A stretch of DNA of 52,910 nt from Ferrovibrio sp. GTDB lineage: Bacteria > Pseudomonadota > Alphaproteobacteria > Ferrovibrionales > Ferrovibrionaceae. Location: assembly GCF_029255545.1 (NCBI RefSeq), contig NZ_JANLJJ010000035.1, positions 8,790 through 61,699 of the forward strand. The letters run 5' to 3'. The translations under genes were made by a program, and so were the position numbers. Shown here in pieces: positions 29,428 through 38,592 of this stretch (position 1 is the stretch's first letter; each line of letters begins with the position of its first letter). Under the pieces are notes generated by a model, which saw only the letters and a program-made list of their open reading frames with translations, was not told where the DNA came from and searched no databases.

Positions 29428-30765
29428 ATGACGGTAATGTCAGATCACATTGAAAACGGCGACGAGCGCACCCGGCGTGCGCTCGTCCTGCATCCCACCC
29501 TGAAGTCCCCCGGCCCGAAAGCGACGGCTGCGGATTTGCGCCGGCGCCCCGAGGCCCGGCTGGCCGAGGCCGTTGGACTGGCGGCGGCCATCGATCTGCA
29601 GGTCGTGCATGCCGAGGTCGTCTGGCTGTCGTCCTGGCGGCCCTCGACCCTGATCGGCAGCGGCAAGACCGAGGAACTGGCGGCCTGGATCGCCGAGAAT
29701 CCGGTCGATGTCGTGATCGTCGACGCGGCGGTGACGCCGGTGCAGCAGCGTAACCTGGAGCGCGCCCTGGAGGCCAAGGTGATCGATCGCACCGGCCTCA
29801 TTCTGGAGATTTTTGGCGCCCGCGCCCGCACCAGGGAAGGTCGCCTGCAGGTCGAACTGGCGCATCTGAATTACCAGCGTTCGCGCCTGGTGCGGTCCTG
29901 GACCCACCTGGAACGCCAGCGTGGCGGCTTCGGCTTCCTCGGCGGTCCCGGCGAAAGCCAGTTGGAAATCGATCGTCGCCTGATCGGCGAACGCATCGCC
30001 CGCATCAAGCTTGATCTCGAGCATGTGGTGAATACCCGTTCGCTGCATCGTCGGGCACGGCAGAAGGTGCCCTATCCGGTGGTGGCGCTGGTCGGCTATA
30101 CCAATGCCGGCAAATCCACCCTGTTCAACCGGCTGACCGAGGCTGAAGTGCTGGCCAAGGATCTGCTGTTCGCGACGCTGGATCCCACCATGCGCACGGT
30201 GCGGCTGCCATCCGGGCGGAACGTGATCCTCAGCGATACCGTGGGGTTCATCTCGGAATTGCCGACCCATCTGGTGGCGGCTTTCCGCGCCACCCTGGAA
30301 GAGGTGATCTCGGCCGACCTGATCCTGCATGTGCGGGACATGTCGCATCCCGACTGCGAGGCCCAGGCCGCCGATGTGCGGGATGTCCTGACTTCGCTGG
30401 GTGTTACAGAGGAGACGGGCCATCGCCTGCTGGAAGCCTGGAACAAGGCCGACCAGCTTGATCCGGAAGCGCGTGAGACGCTGGTGAACCAGGCGGCGCG
30501 CCAGCAGGGCGCGATTGTCATTTCGGCGCTGGATGGCAGTGGCTGTGACACATTGCTGCAACGGATCGATGCCATGCTGGGCGGTGACCGGGTCGAGCTT
30601 GCCGTCACGCTGGATGCCGGCGACGGGGCCGCCGTCGCCTGGCTGCACCGTCATGGCGAAGTGCTCGACATGCAGGAACAGGATGGTCATCTGAAGCTGT
30701 CGGTTGCGCTGTCGCAGGCCGAAGCCGGAAAATGGCTCAAACGGCAGGAAGGACAACGGGCATGA
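29428..30765 (+). CDS. hflX: Ribosome-associated GTPase HflX
   Basis: A 445-residue GTPase that splits stalled or hibernating ribosomes. The N-terminal HflX domain (about 20-185) contains IGSGKTEELA and the Gly-rich GFLGGPGESQLEID linker; the GTPase domain follows with G1 GYTNAGKST, G3 DTVGF and G4 NKAD. Start at ATG 29428 sits 4 bp after AGGGT, which is buried in the hairpin at 29389-29424; ATG 29437 is an alternative. It overlaps the next gene by four bases (ATGA). Confidence 0.95.
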   Translation: MTVMSDHIENGDERTRRALVLHPTLKSPGPKATAADLRRRPEARLAEAVGLAAAIDLQVVHAEVVWLSSWRPSTLIGSGKTEELAAWIAENPVDVVIVDAAVTPVQQRNLERALEAKVIDRTGLILEIFGARARTREGRLQVELAHLNYQRSRLVRSWTHLERQRGGFGFLGGPGESQLEIDRRLIGERIARIKLDLEHVVNTRSLHRRARQKVPYPVVALVGYTNAGKSTLFNRLTEAEVLAKDLLFATLDPTMRTVRLPSGRNVILSDTVGFISELPTHLVAAFRATLEEVISADLILHVRDMSHPDCEAQAADVRDVLTSLGVTEETGHRLLEAWNKADQLDPEARETLVNQAARQQGAIVISALDGSGCDTLLQRIDAMLGGDRVELAVTLDAGDGAAVAWLHRHGEVLDMQEQDGHLKLSVALSQAEAGKWLKRQEGQRA

Positions 30766-31592
30766 CCGCAAGGATCGACATGGATGCGGTGCGGCTGTTG
30801 ATGGAAGAGGCCGCCCGCACGGCGATCATGCCGCGCTTCCGCCAGCTCAAGACCGGCGACATCGACCAGAAAGCCGGGCCGCATGACGTGGTCACCATTG
30901 CCGACAAGGATTCCGAGGCTTTCCTGGCGCCACGGCTGCAGGCCCTGATTCCGGGCTCCACCGTGGTGGGCGAGGAAGCCGCCAGCGCCGACGAGACGAT
31001 CATGGATGCGCTGCGCCGGCCCGGCGCCGCCTGGCTGATCGATCCGGTGGACGGCACCGCCAATTTCGCCGTGGGCAACGCCCTGTTCGCCGTGATGGTG
31101 TCCCTGGTGCAGGATGGCGACGCGGTGGCGAGCTGGATTCACGATCCGGTGCGCGGCATCACGGCTATGGCCGAAAAGGGCGCCGGCGCCTGGATGCGCG
31201 AGGCCGATGGCAGCCTGCGCCGGCTCAGCACCCCGAAACCACCTTCGCTGGCGCATCTGTCTGGTGCGCCCAATATCCGCTACGGCGACCGCGATTTCGC
31301 CGCCCGCATCGGTCACCGCATCGACAAGACCGCCGGCGTCCTGATCCTGCGCTGCGCCGGTCAGGAATACCTCGCCATCGCCGATGGCCATATCCACTAT
31401 GCGGTCTATAACCGCGCCCTGCCATGGGATCACGCGGCCGGCTGCCTGCTGATCACCGAGGCGGGTGGCGTGGCCAAACGCCTGGACGGCAGCCTTTATC
31501 GCGCCGCCGACAAACCCTGGGGCAGCCCCCTGGTTGCCGCCTGTGGCACCGAGCAGTGGGACTGGCTCAAGACCGGCATCTTCGACGCCTGA
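30762..31592 (+). CDS. Inositol monophosphatase family protein
   Basis: A 276-residue Mg-dependent phosphatase of the inositol monophosphatase/fructose-bisphosphatase superfamily. The metal-binding motifs GEEAA, DPVDGTANF and the late WDHAAGCLL with a catalytic Asp are intact. The substrate could be inositol phosphate, histidinol phosphate or 3'-phosphoadenosine phosphate; sequence alone does not decide. It is translationally coupled to hflX. Its last 49 codons are echoed by a decayed copy immediately downstream (31608-31766). Confidence 0.9.
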   Translation: MTARIDMDAVRLLMEEAARTAIMPRFRQLKTGDIDQKAGPHDVVTIADKDSEAFLAPRLQALIPGSTVVGEEAASADETIMDALRRPGAAWLIDPVDGTANFAVGNALFAVMVSLVQDGDAVASWIHDPVRGITAMAEKGAGAWMREADGSLRRLSTPKPPSLAHLSGAPNIRYGDRDFAARIGHRIDKTAGVLILRCAGQEYLAIADGHIHYAVYNRALPWDHAAGCLLITEAGGVAKRLDGSLYRAADKPWGSPLVAACGTEQWDWLKTGIFDA

Positions 31593-31607
31593 TCTTTCCC
31601 GCCCGAG

Positions 31608-31766
31608 CGTGCTTGCTGCCTGCTGGTTTCCGAGGCCGGCGGGGTAGCCCGCCAGTTGAATGGGCAGGACTATCGGGCCGCCGATCCGCTGGGCGGCAGC
31701 CCCTTGGTGGCAGCCTGCGGCGAAGACCAGTGGAATTGGCTGAAAACCGGTATTTTTGACCCCTGA
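31608..31766 (+). pseudogene. Relic of a second inositol-monophosphatase gene (3' end only)
   Basis: Directly after the intact gene, an in-frame stretch ending at TGA 31764-31766 encodes a second version of the last 49 residues: by hand alignment 35 of 49 are identical, including EAGGVA, GSPLVAACG and WLKTGIFD. There is no start codon, no N-terminal part and none of the metal-site motifs except the region after WDHAAG. DNA divergence shows it is not a recent duplication. It is probably what remains of a tandem paralogue after deletion. Confidence 0.75.
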
Positions 31767-31840
31767 TTTCCCCCCTGCAAGAGGGGCTCCCGGCATTGCT
31801 GCGGCAGCCCCCGCCATGGTAGTTTCCGGAGCCTGATTCC

Positions 31841-31858
31841 AGGGCTGGAAACAGCCCT
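31841..31858 (+). other. GAAA-tetraloop hairpin before gyrA
   Basis: AGGGCTG and CAGCCCT form a perfect 7-bp stem closed by GAAA (a GNRA loop), followed by TT. It lies 51 bp before the gyrA start. It could end the hflX transcript weakly or form a stable gyrA leader structure. A weaker CCCCT/AGGGG hairpin lies at 31772-31786. Between the relic and gyrA I see no other feature. Confidence 0.45.
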
Positions 31859-31909
31859 TTCGGGCGCCCCGATTCGTCCCATCAAACCCTTATTCCGGAC
31901 GCCCGTTTC

Positions 31910-34645
31910 GTGACCGATCAGCCGCAGCTTCCGCACGACATTCAGCCCATCTCCATCGAAGAGGAGATGCAGCGTTCGTATCTCGGTTACGCCATGAGCG
32001 TGATCGTGTCGCGCGCGCTGCCCGATGCGCGCGACGGGCTGAAACCCGTGCATCGCCGCATCCTCTATTCGATGCACGAGAATGGTTACCTGTCCGACAA
32101 ACCCTACCGCAAATCGGCCCGCGTGGTTGGTGACGTGATGGGTAAATACCATCCGCATGGCGACCAGTCGATTTACGACGCCATGGTGCGCATGGCGCAG
32201 CCTTTCTCGATGAGCCAGCTGCTGCTCGACGGCCAGGGCAATTTCGGCTCGATGGATGGCGATAAGGCTGCCGCCATGCGTTATACCGAAATCCGCCTGG
32301 AAAAGGCGGCGGAAGCGCTGCTCACCGATATCGACAAGGACACGATCGATTTCCAGCCGAACTATGACGACAGCACGAAGGAACCCACCGTGCTGCCGGC
32401 GCAGTTTCCCAATCTGCTGGTCAATGGCGCCAACGGCATCGCCGTTGGCATGGCAACCAACATCCCGCCGCATAACATGGGCGAGGTGATCGACGCCTGC
32501 TGCGCCTATGTCGACAATCCCGATGTGACCCTGGAGCAGCTGCTCGAAATCCTGCCGGCGCCCGATTTTCCCACCGGCGGCATCATCCTGGGGCGCGCCG
32601 GCGCCAAGGCGGCGATGTGGACCGGCCGCGGCTCCGTCGTGGTGCGCGGCAAGGTGCATATCGAGGAAATCCGCAAGGACCGCGAGGCCATCATCGTCAC
32701 CGAGATCCCGTATCAGGTGAACAAGGCCTCGATGATCGAGAAGATCGCCGAGCATGTGCGGTCGAAGAAGATCGAGGGCATTTCCGACCTGCGCGACGAG
32801 TCTGACCGCGACGGCGTGCGCGTGGTGATCGAGATCAAGCGCGACGCCATGGCCGACGTGGTGCTGAACCAGCTTTACCGCTTCACGCCGCTGCAGACCT
32901 CCTTTGGCGTCAACATGCTGGCGCTGAATGCCGGCAAGCCGGAACTGCTCAACATCAAGCAGCTGATTGGCGCCTTCATCAATTTCCGCGAGGAGGTCAT
33001 CCTCCGCCGCACCCGCTTCCTGCTCGGCAAGGCGCGCGATCGCGCCCATGTTTTGGTTGGCCTCGCCATCGCGGTCGCCAATATCGACGAGGTGATCCGC
33101 ACCATCCGTGCCGCGCCCGATCCGCAGACCGCCCGCGAACAGCTGATGACCCGCGAATGGCCGGCCGCCGACGTGGCCGACATGATCGGCCTGATCGACG
33201 ACCTCAGCCACAAGGTGATCGACGGCAAGTACAGGCTGTCGGAAACCCAGGCGCGCGCCATCCTCGACCTGCGCCTGCAGCGCCTGACCGCGCTGGGGCG
33301 CGACGAGATCGGCGACGAGATGAAGACCCTGGCCGAGGAGATCAACGAATATCTCTCCGTCCTTGGCAGCCGCGAGAAGCTGATGGGCATCCTGCGGGCC
33401 GAGCTGGTGGCGATGCGCGAGAAATTCTCGGTGCCGCGCCGGACCCAGATCGCCGAGATGGAATTCGAGCAGGACGACGAGGACCTGATCCAGCGCGAGG
33501 ACATGGTGGTCACCGTCAGCTTCGGCGGCTATGTCAAGCGCACGCCGCTCTCGACCTACCGCCTGCAGAAGCGCGGTGGCAAAGGCCGCACCGGCATGAG
33601 TACCAAGGACGAGGATTTCGTCACCCGCGTGCTGGTCGCCAGCACGCACACGCCGGTGCTGTTCTTCTCCAACATCGGCCGCGTCTACAAGCTGAAGGTC
33701 TACCGCCTGCCGGAAGGTACGCCGCAGTCGCGTGGCAAGGCCTTCGTCAACCTGCTGCCGCTGGCGGAGGGCGAGAAGATCACGCAGGTGCTGCCGCTGC
33801 CCGAGGACGAGGCGCGCTGGGGCGACCTGCATGTCATGTTCGCCACCGCCAAGGGCTATGTCCGCCGCAACGACCTGAGCGATTTCGTCACCATCAACGC
33901 CAATGGCAAGATCGCCATGAAGTTCGAGGGCGAGGATGCCGATGACAGCCTGGTCGGCGTGCTGCCCTGCACCGAGCAGGACGATATCCTGCTGGCCTCC
34001 TTCGAGGGCAAGTGCGTGCGCTTCCCGGTCGCCGATGTCCGCACCTTCCAGAGCCGTGCCTCCACCGGCGTGCGCGGCATGAAGCTGGCCGAAGGCGATC
34101 GCGTCATCTCGATGTCGGTGCTGCGCCATATCGAGACCTCGGCCGAAGAGCGCGAGGCCTATCTCAAATATGCCACCGCCCAGCGGCGCATCCGCGAAGG
34201 CGAGACCGGCGTGGAACTGGTCTCCGAGCTGCCGATGGAGCGGATCACCGAGCTGCAGGCGGCCGAGCAGTTCATCCTTACCGCAACGGAAAAGGGCTAC
34301 GGCAAGCGCAGCTCGGCCTATGAATACCGCATCACCAGCCGTGGCGGGTCGGGCATCATCAATATCGAGACCACCCCGAAGAACGGCAATGTCACCGCGG
34401 CCTTCCCGGTCGAGCATGACGACCAGATCATGCTGGTCACCGATGGCGGGCAGGTGATCCGCTGCCCGGTCGACGGCATCCGCATCGCCGGCCGCAATAC
34501 CCAGGGCGTCATCATCTTCAAGCTGAGCGAGGGCGAGAAGGTTGCGTCGGTCGCGCATTTGCCGGAAAGTGGCCCCGCGCAGGACGAGGGCCAGGATGAT
34601 GGCTTGTCCGCGAATGACGATGCAGGTGACTCTGGGGAGGAGTGA
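31910..34645 (+). CDS. gyrA: DNA gyrase subunit A
   Basis: A 911-residue type II topoisomerase subunit that cuts and rejoins DNA during negative supercoiling. It has the winged-helix/tower N-domain with [18 protein letters not shown], the catalytic Tyr125 in [11 protein letters not shown], and a C-terminal beta-pinwheel whose GyrA box reads [10 protein letters not shown]. In the quinolone region [13 protein letters not shown]. coli Ser83 corresponds to Gln86 and Asp87 to Asp90. The tail is acidic. The start is GTG 31910, chosen because it opens with the family N-terminus. It overlaps coaD by one base. Confidence 0.97.
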   Translation: MTDQPQLPHDIQPISIEEEMQRSYLGYAMSVIVSRALPDARDGLKPVHRRILYSMHENGYLSDKPYRKSARVVGDVMGKYHPHGDQSIYDAMVRMAQPFSMSQLLLDGQGNFGSMDGDKAAAMRYTEIRLEKAAEALLTDIDKDTIDFQPNYDDSTKEPTVLPAQFPNLLVNGANGIAVGMATNIPPHNMGEVIDACCAYVDNPDVTLEQLLEILPAPDFPTGGIILGRAGAKAAMWTGRGSVVVRGKVHIEEIRKDREAIIVTEIPYQVNKASMIEKIAEHVRSKKIEGISDLRDESDRDGVRVVIEIKRDAMADVVLNQLYRFTPLQTSFGVNMLALNAGKPELLNIKQLIGAFINFREEVILRRTRFLLGKARDRAHVLVGLAIAVANIDEVIRTIRAAPDPQTAREQLMTREWPAADVADMIGLIDDLSHKVIDGKYRLSETQARAILDLRLQRLTALGRDEIGDEMKTLAEEINEYLSVLGSREKLMGILRAELVAMREKFSVPRRTQIAEMEFEQDDEDLIQREDMVVTVSFGGYVKRTPLSTYRLQKRGGKGRTGMSTKDEDFVTRVLVASTHTPVLFFSNIGRVYKLKVYRLPEGTPQSRGKAFVNLLPLAEGEKITQVLPLPEDEARWGDLHVMFATAKGYVRRNDLSDFVTINANGKIAMKFEGEDADDSLVGVLPCTEQDDILLASFEGKCVRFPVADVRTFQSRASTGVRGMKLAEGDRVISMSVLRHIETSAEEREAYLKYATAQRRIREGETGVELVSELPMERITELQAAEQFILTATEKGYGKRSSAYEYRITSRGGSGIINIETTPKNGNVTAAFPVEHDDQIMLVTDGGQVIRCPVDGIRIAGRNTQGVIIFKLSEGEKVASVAHLPESGPAQDEGQDDGLSANDDAGDSGEE

Positions 34646-35166
34646 TGACCAAGCAGCGCATCGGGTTGTACCCGGGCACGTTCGATCCGGTAACCAAGGG
34701 CCATTACGACATCATCAAGCGCGCCGGCAAGCTGGTCGACAAGCTGGTGGTCGGCGTTGCCGTCAATATCGGCAAGGGACCGTTCTTCTCGATGGAAGAG
34801 CGCGTCGAGATGGTGCGCGAGGAAATCGGGCCGCTGATGCCCGGCGCCACCGAATTCGAGGTCAAGCCGTTCTCCAACCTGCTGATGCATTTCGCCATGG
34901 AGATCGGCGCGGTGATGATCATCCGCGGCCTGCGCGCGGTGTCTGACTTCGAATACGAGTTCCAGATGGTTGGCATGAATGCCCGCCTGAATGCCGAGAT
35001 CGAGACCGTGTTCCTGATGGCTTCCGATAACCACCAGTTCATCGCCTCGCGCCTGGTGAAGGAAATCGCCATGCTGGGGGGCGATATCAACCCATTCGTG
35101 TCGCCTCGCGTGGCTGAACGTATGCGCGCCCGGGTGGCGGCGCTGAAGGCCAATGGCGATGCCTGA
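34645..35166 (+). CDS. coaD: Phosphopantetheine adenylyltransferase
   Basis: A 173-residue nucleotidyltransferase, fourth step of coenzyme A synthesis: 4'-phosphopantetheine plus ATP gives dephospho-CoA. The family motif GTFDPVTKGHYDII, the RGLRAVSDFEYEFQM segment and ASRLVKEIAMLGGDI are present. ATG 34645 overlaps the gyrA stop codon and follows GGGGAGG at ideal spacing. gyrA-coaD-cyclophilin order is common in alphaproteobacteria. Confidence 0.97.
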   Translation: MTKQRIGLYPGTFDPVTKGHYDIIKRAGKLVDKLVVGVAVNIGKGPFFSMEERVEMVREEIGPLMPGATEFEVKPFSNLLMHFAMEIGAVMIIRGLRAVSDFEYEFQMVGMNARLNAEIETVFLMASDNHQFIASRLVKEIAMLGGDINPFVSPRVAERMRARVAALKANGDA

Positions 35167-35728
35167 GATGACGATACTGCGCCGGCATGTGCTCTCGCTG
35201 GCCCTGGCGGCCGCCCTGGTTCTGCCGTCTGCCGCCTTTGCCCAGCGCATCGATGATCCGGAAAACACCCTGATCATGGAGCTGAAGGATGGCGGCCGGG
35301 TGGTGATTGCCATGCGGCCCGACCTGGCGCCCAAGCATGTCGCCCGGATCAAGGAGCTGGTGCGCAAAGGCTTTTATGACGGCATCGTGTTCCATCGCGT
35401 GATCCGTGGTTTCATGGCCCAGACCGGCGATCCCACCGGCACCGGCATGGGCGGCTCGGGCCAGAAGCTGAATGCGGAATTCAACCGCGAACCGCATAAG
35501 CGCGGCACCGTGTCGATGGCCCGGGCCCAGAGCCCGAACAGCGCCGACAGCCAGTTCTTCATCTGCTTCGAGGACGCGCCTTTCCTGGATGGCCAGTACA
35601 CCGTCTGGGGCAAGGTGACGTCCGGCATGGAAGCCGTTGACCGCATCAAGAAGGGTGCGCCCGGCAGCGGGCAGGTCGATGGTCCAGACAAGATCATCCG
35701 GCTGCGGGTCGCAGCCGACGTCAAGTAA
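35159..35728 (+). CDS. Exported cyclophilin-type peptidyl-prolyl isomerase
   Basis: A 189-residue cyclophilin with an N-terminal signal peptide (LRRHVLSLALAAALVLPSAAFA, cleaved near residue 28), so it acts in the periplasm, catalysing proline cis-trans isomerisation during folding. Core motifs FHRVIRGFMAQTGDP, GGSGQK, and the segment ending SQFFICFED are intact. ATG 35159 lies 9 bp after GAAGG and overlaps the coaD end; ATG 35153 and 35168 are alternatives. It is the twin of the cytoplasmic cyclophilin encoded 16 bp downstream. Confidence 0.93.
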   Translation: MPEMTILRRHVLSLALAAALVLPSAAFAQRIDDPENTLIMELKDGGRVVIAMRPDLAPKHVARIKELVRKGFYDGIVFHRVIRGFMAQTGDPTGTGMGGSGQKLNAEFNREPHKRGTVSMARAQSPNSADSQFFICFEDAPFLDGQYTVWGKVTSGMEAVDRIKKGAPGSGQVDGPDKIIRLRVAADVK

Positions 35729-35744
35729 TTCCGAGGAGTTTCCC

Positions 35745-36227
35745 ATGAGCGCGGATATCGAAAACACCCTGTATCTGGAGCTGAAGGATGGTCGTGTGAC
35801 CATCATGCTGCGTCCCGATCTGGCGCCCAATCATGTTACCCGCATCAAGGAGCTGGCGCGCCAGCATTTCTACGACGGCCTGAAATTCCATCGCGTGATC
35901 GAGGGTTTCATGGCCCAGACCGGCGATCCGCGCGGCGACGGCACCGGCGGCTCGGGCCAGAAGCTGGACGCCGAATTCAACGATGCGCCGCATAAGCGCG
36001 GCACCTGCTCGATGGCGCGGGCCCAGAATCCGAACAGCGCCGACAGCCAGTTCTTCATCTGCTTCGCCGATGCCCGTTTCCTCGACCGGCAATACACGGT
36101 CTGGGGAGAAGTGACGGAAGGCATGGAGCATGTCGACGCGATCAAGCGTGGCGATCAGGCCCGCAACGGCAGCGTAAGCGATCCGGACAAGATCGTGTCC
36201 CTGCGCGTCGCTGCCGACGTCGCCTGA
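35745..36227 (+). CDS. Cytoplasmic cyclophilin-type peptidyl-prolyl isomerase
   Basis: A 160-residue cyclophilin without a signal peptide, closely similar over its full length to the exported protein encoded just upstream (shared FMAQTGDP, GGSGQKL, PNSADSQFFICF, RVAADV ending). Catalytic Arg in FHRVIEGFMAQ is present. GAGGAG precedes ATG 35745. The pair looks like a tandem duplication followed by sorting to two compartments; the pair is common in alphaproteobacteria, so the duplication is old. Confidence 0.94.
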   Translation: MSADIENTLYLELKDGRVTIMLRPDLAPNHVTRIKELARQHFYDGLKFHRVIEGFMAQTGDPRGDGTGGSGQKLDAEFNDAPHKRGTCSMARAQNPNSADSQFFICFADARFLDRQYTVWGEVTEGMEHVDAIKRGDQARNGSVSDPDKIVSLRVAADVA

Positions 36228-36257
36228 GCTTCGGCCCTCCATGGGGAGGGCAAAGCC

Positions 36258-37310
36258 ATGCTGGTTTCCGACTTCGACTTCACCCTGCCGCCCGCGCTGA
36301 TCGCCGAGCGGCCGGCAGTGCCGCGCGAGGCGGCGCGGCTGCTGCATTTCAGCCAGGGGCGGATCGATCTGAAAGACTGGGTCGTGCGCGACCTGCCGCT
36401 GTTGCTGCGGCCGCGCGACCTGCTGGTGTTCAATGATACCAAAGTGATCCCCGCGCGGCTGTTCGGCCGGCGTGAGCGCGGCCCGGCCGAGGTGAAGGTC
36501 GAGGCCCTGCTGCTGAAAAGCCAGGGCAACCGGCGCTGGACTGCCATGGCGAAACCGGCCCGGCGCCTCAAGCCCGGCGATGTAATTGCCTTTGATGGCG
36601 GCATCGCTGCCGAGACGGTTGGTCGTGAGGGCGACCAGCTCGTGCTGGCCTTCGACCGCGACGACGGCGAGCTGCTGGCGGCGCTTGAGAAGGCTGGCTC
36701 CATGCCGTTGCCGCCCTATATCGCGGCCCAGCGTCCCGCCGATGCGCGCGATCGCAGCGATTACCAGACCGTGTTTGCCGAAAAGGCCGGGGCGGTGGCC
36801 GCGCCGACCGCCGGCCTGCATTTCACGCCCGGGCTGATCAGCCAGCTGAAGGATATCGGCATTGCCTTTGCCCGCGTCACCCTGCATGTCGGCGCCGGTA
36901 CCTTCCTGCCGGTCAAGGCCGAGCGGGTCGAAGAGCATAAAATGCATGCCGAATGGGGGCAGGTGACGCCGGAGACCGTGGCGGCGGTGCAGGCGGCGAA
37001 GGCCGCCGGCGGCCGGGTGATCGCCATCGGCACCACCTCGCTGCGCCTGCTGGAAACGGCGGCACGCGCCACCGGCAGCCTCCAGCCGTTTGCCGGCGAG
37101 ACCGATATTTTCATTACCCCGGGCTTCGACTTTCGCGTCGCCGACGGGCTGATGACCAATTTCCACCTGCCCAAATCCACCCTGCTGATGCTGGTGGCGG
37201 CTTTCGTCGGGCTGGAAAACCAGCGGGCCATCTACCGTCACGCGGTGGAGAAGGGCTTCCGTTTCTATTCCTACGGCGATACAAGCCTGCTGTTCAGACA
37301 GCCAGTCTAA
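36258..37310 (+). CDS. queA: S-adenosylmethionine:tRNA ribosyltransferase-isomerase
   Basis: A 350-residue enzyme that transfers and rearranges the ribosyl group of S-adenosylmethionine onto 7-aminomethyl-7-deazaguanine in tRNA, giving epoxyqueuosine. Family features are the N-terminal FDFTLPPALIAERP, LVFNDTKVIPARL, the PTAGLHFTP motif, HVGAGTFLPVK, and the late MTNFHLPKSTLLMLVAAF. It is followed 18 bp later by tgt, the preceding enzyme of the same queuosine pathway. Confidence 0.96.
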   Translation: MLVSDFDFTLPPALIAERPAVPREAARLLHFSQGRIDLKDWVVRDLPLLLRPRDLLVFNDTKVIPARLFGRRERGPAEVKVEALLLKSQGNRRWTAMAKPARRLKPGDVIAFDGGIAAETVGREGDQLVLAFDRDDGELLAALEKAGSMPLPPYIAAQRPADARDRSDYQTVFAEKAGAVAAPTAGLHFTPGLISQLKDIGIAFARVTLHVGAGTFLPVKAERVEEHKMHAEWGQVTPETVAAVQAAKAAGGRVIAIGTTSLRLLETAARATGSLQPFAGETDIFITPGFDFRVADGLMTNFHLPKSTLLMLVAAFVGLENQRAIYRHAVEKGFRFYSYGDTSLLFRQPV

Positions 37311-37328
37311 TTTGATAATTGGCCCAAA

Positions 37329-38453
37329 ATGACCCTCCGTTTTTCCGTCAGCGCCAGCGACGGCGCCGCCCGCCGCGGTCGCCTGGAAACCGCCCATGGC
37401 GTGATCGACACGCCGACCTTCATGCCGGTCGGCACCGCCGCCACCGTGAAGGCGATGACGCCGGAGGCCGTGCGCGAGACCGGCGCCCAGATCATCCTGG
37501 GCAACACCTATCATCTGATGCTGCGGCCGACGGCCGAGCGCGTGGCAAAGCTGGGCGGCCTGCACAGGTTCATGAACTGGCCCGGCCCGATCCTGACCGA
37601 TTCCGGCGGCTTCCAGGTGATGTCGCTGTCGCAGCTCAACAAGGTGACCGAGCAGGGCGTCACCTTCCAGTCGCATATTGACGGCGCGCGCCACGAGCTG
37701 ACGCCGGAACGCTCGATTGAGATCCAGCATCTGCTGGATGCCACCATCACCATGCAACTGGACGAATGCGTCAAGCTGCCCGCCACCGAGCAGCGCGCAG
37801 CGGAAGCGATGCGGCTTTCCATCCGTTGGGCCGAGCGCTGCAGGACGGCGTTCCGGCAACGCGAGGGTTATGGCCTGTTTGGCATCGTTCAGGGTGGAAC
37901 GAACGCTGCCCTGAGGGAAGAATCCGCCAAGGGCCTGCTGGGCATCGGCTTCGACGGCTATGCCGTTGGCGGCCTGGCGGTGGGCGAAACGCAGGAAGAG
38001 ATGTTTGCCACGCTGGATGTGACCGTGCCGCATCTGCCGGCCGATCGTCCGCGCTACCTGATGGGCGTCGGCAAGCCGTCTGACCTCGTGGGCGCCGTGA
38101 TGCGCGGCATCGACATGTTCGACTGCGTGATGCCGACCCGCTCGGGCCGCACCGGCCAGGCCTTCACTCGGCGCGGCAGCATCAACATCCGCAATGCCCG
38201 CCATGCCGAGGATCCCCGGCCACTGGACGAGCATTGCCGTTGCCCCGCCTGCCGCGACTACAGCCGCGCCTACCTGCATCATCTGGTGCGCTCGGACGAA
38301 ATTCTCGGCGCCATGCTGATGACCCAGCATAACCTGACCTATTACCAGGACCTGATGATCGGCATGCGCGCGGCCATCGCTGAAGGGCGGCTGCAGGCCT
38401 TCGCCGCCGACTTCCAGGCAGGCCAGACACTCGGCGACATCGAGCCGCTTTAG
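37329..38453 (+). CDS. tgt: Queuine/preQ1 tRNA-guanine transglycosylase
   Basis: A 374-residue enzyme that replaces guanine 34 by preQ1 in tRNAs with GUN anticodons. It shows the proton-acceptor Asp in [12 protein letters not shown], the nucleophile region in [13 protein letters not shown], the GGLAVGE motif, and a zinc site of Cys-x-Cys-x2-Cys (CRCPAC) followed by His in YLHHL. ATG 37329 gives the canonical start. Position after queA supports a queuosine operon. Confidence 0.96.
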   Translation: MTLRFSVSASDGAARRGRLETAHGVIDTPTFMPVGTAATVKAMTPEAVRETGAQIILGNTYHLMLRPTAERVAKLGGLHRFMNWPGPILTDSGGFQVMSLSQLNKVTEQGVTFQSHIDGARHELTPERSIEIQHLLDATITMQLDECVKLPATEQRAAEAMRLSIRWAERCRTAFRQREGYGLFGIVQGGTNAALREESAKGLLGIGFDGYAVGGLAVGETQEEMFATLDVTVPHLPADRPRYLMGVGKPSDLVGAVMRGIDMFDCVMPTRSGRTGQAFTRRGSINIRNARHAEDPRPLDEHCRCPACRDYSRAYLHHLVRSDEILGAMLMTQHNLTYYQDLMIGMRAAIAEGRLQAFAADFQAGQTLGDIEPL

Positions 38454-38455
38454 CC

Positions 38456-38557
38456 ATGCTGCGGCGGCATCTGAAGGTCTTCGGCATCGCTGCCATCTTC
38501 GCCGCCATCGCTTACGGCGTCGCAATTCTGCTCTTCCGCCTCGTGCAGCATTGGTGA
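38456..38557 (+). CDS. Possible 33-residue single-span membrane protein
   Basis: An open frame of 33 codons starting 2 bp after the tgt stop codon. It reads as a positively charged start (MLRRHLK), one membrane helix (about residues 9-28: GIAAIFAAIAYGVAILLF) and a short tail RLVQHW. It has no clear ribosome-binding site, but its position would allow coupling to tgt. It resembles the small hydrophobic proteins often missed by annotation. No family is recognised; it may not be expressed. Confidence 0.4.
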   Translation: MLRRHLKVFGIAAIFAAIAYGVAILLFRLVQHW

Positions 38558-38592
38558 TCGCGCCTGCGTGAAGGGAGGCGCGTCGCCATTGC

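Noticed and set aside
31670-34558. A 962-codon minus-strand open frame opposite gyrA
   Set aside because: Shadow of gyrA codon usage; the translation is His/Asp/Ala-rich without any domain, and gyrA is unequivocal.
35721-38525. A 934-codon minus-strand open frame opposite a cyclophilin, queA and tgt
   Set aside because: It crosses three well-supported plus-strand genes and has no recognisable domains.
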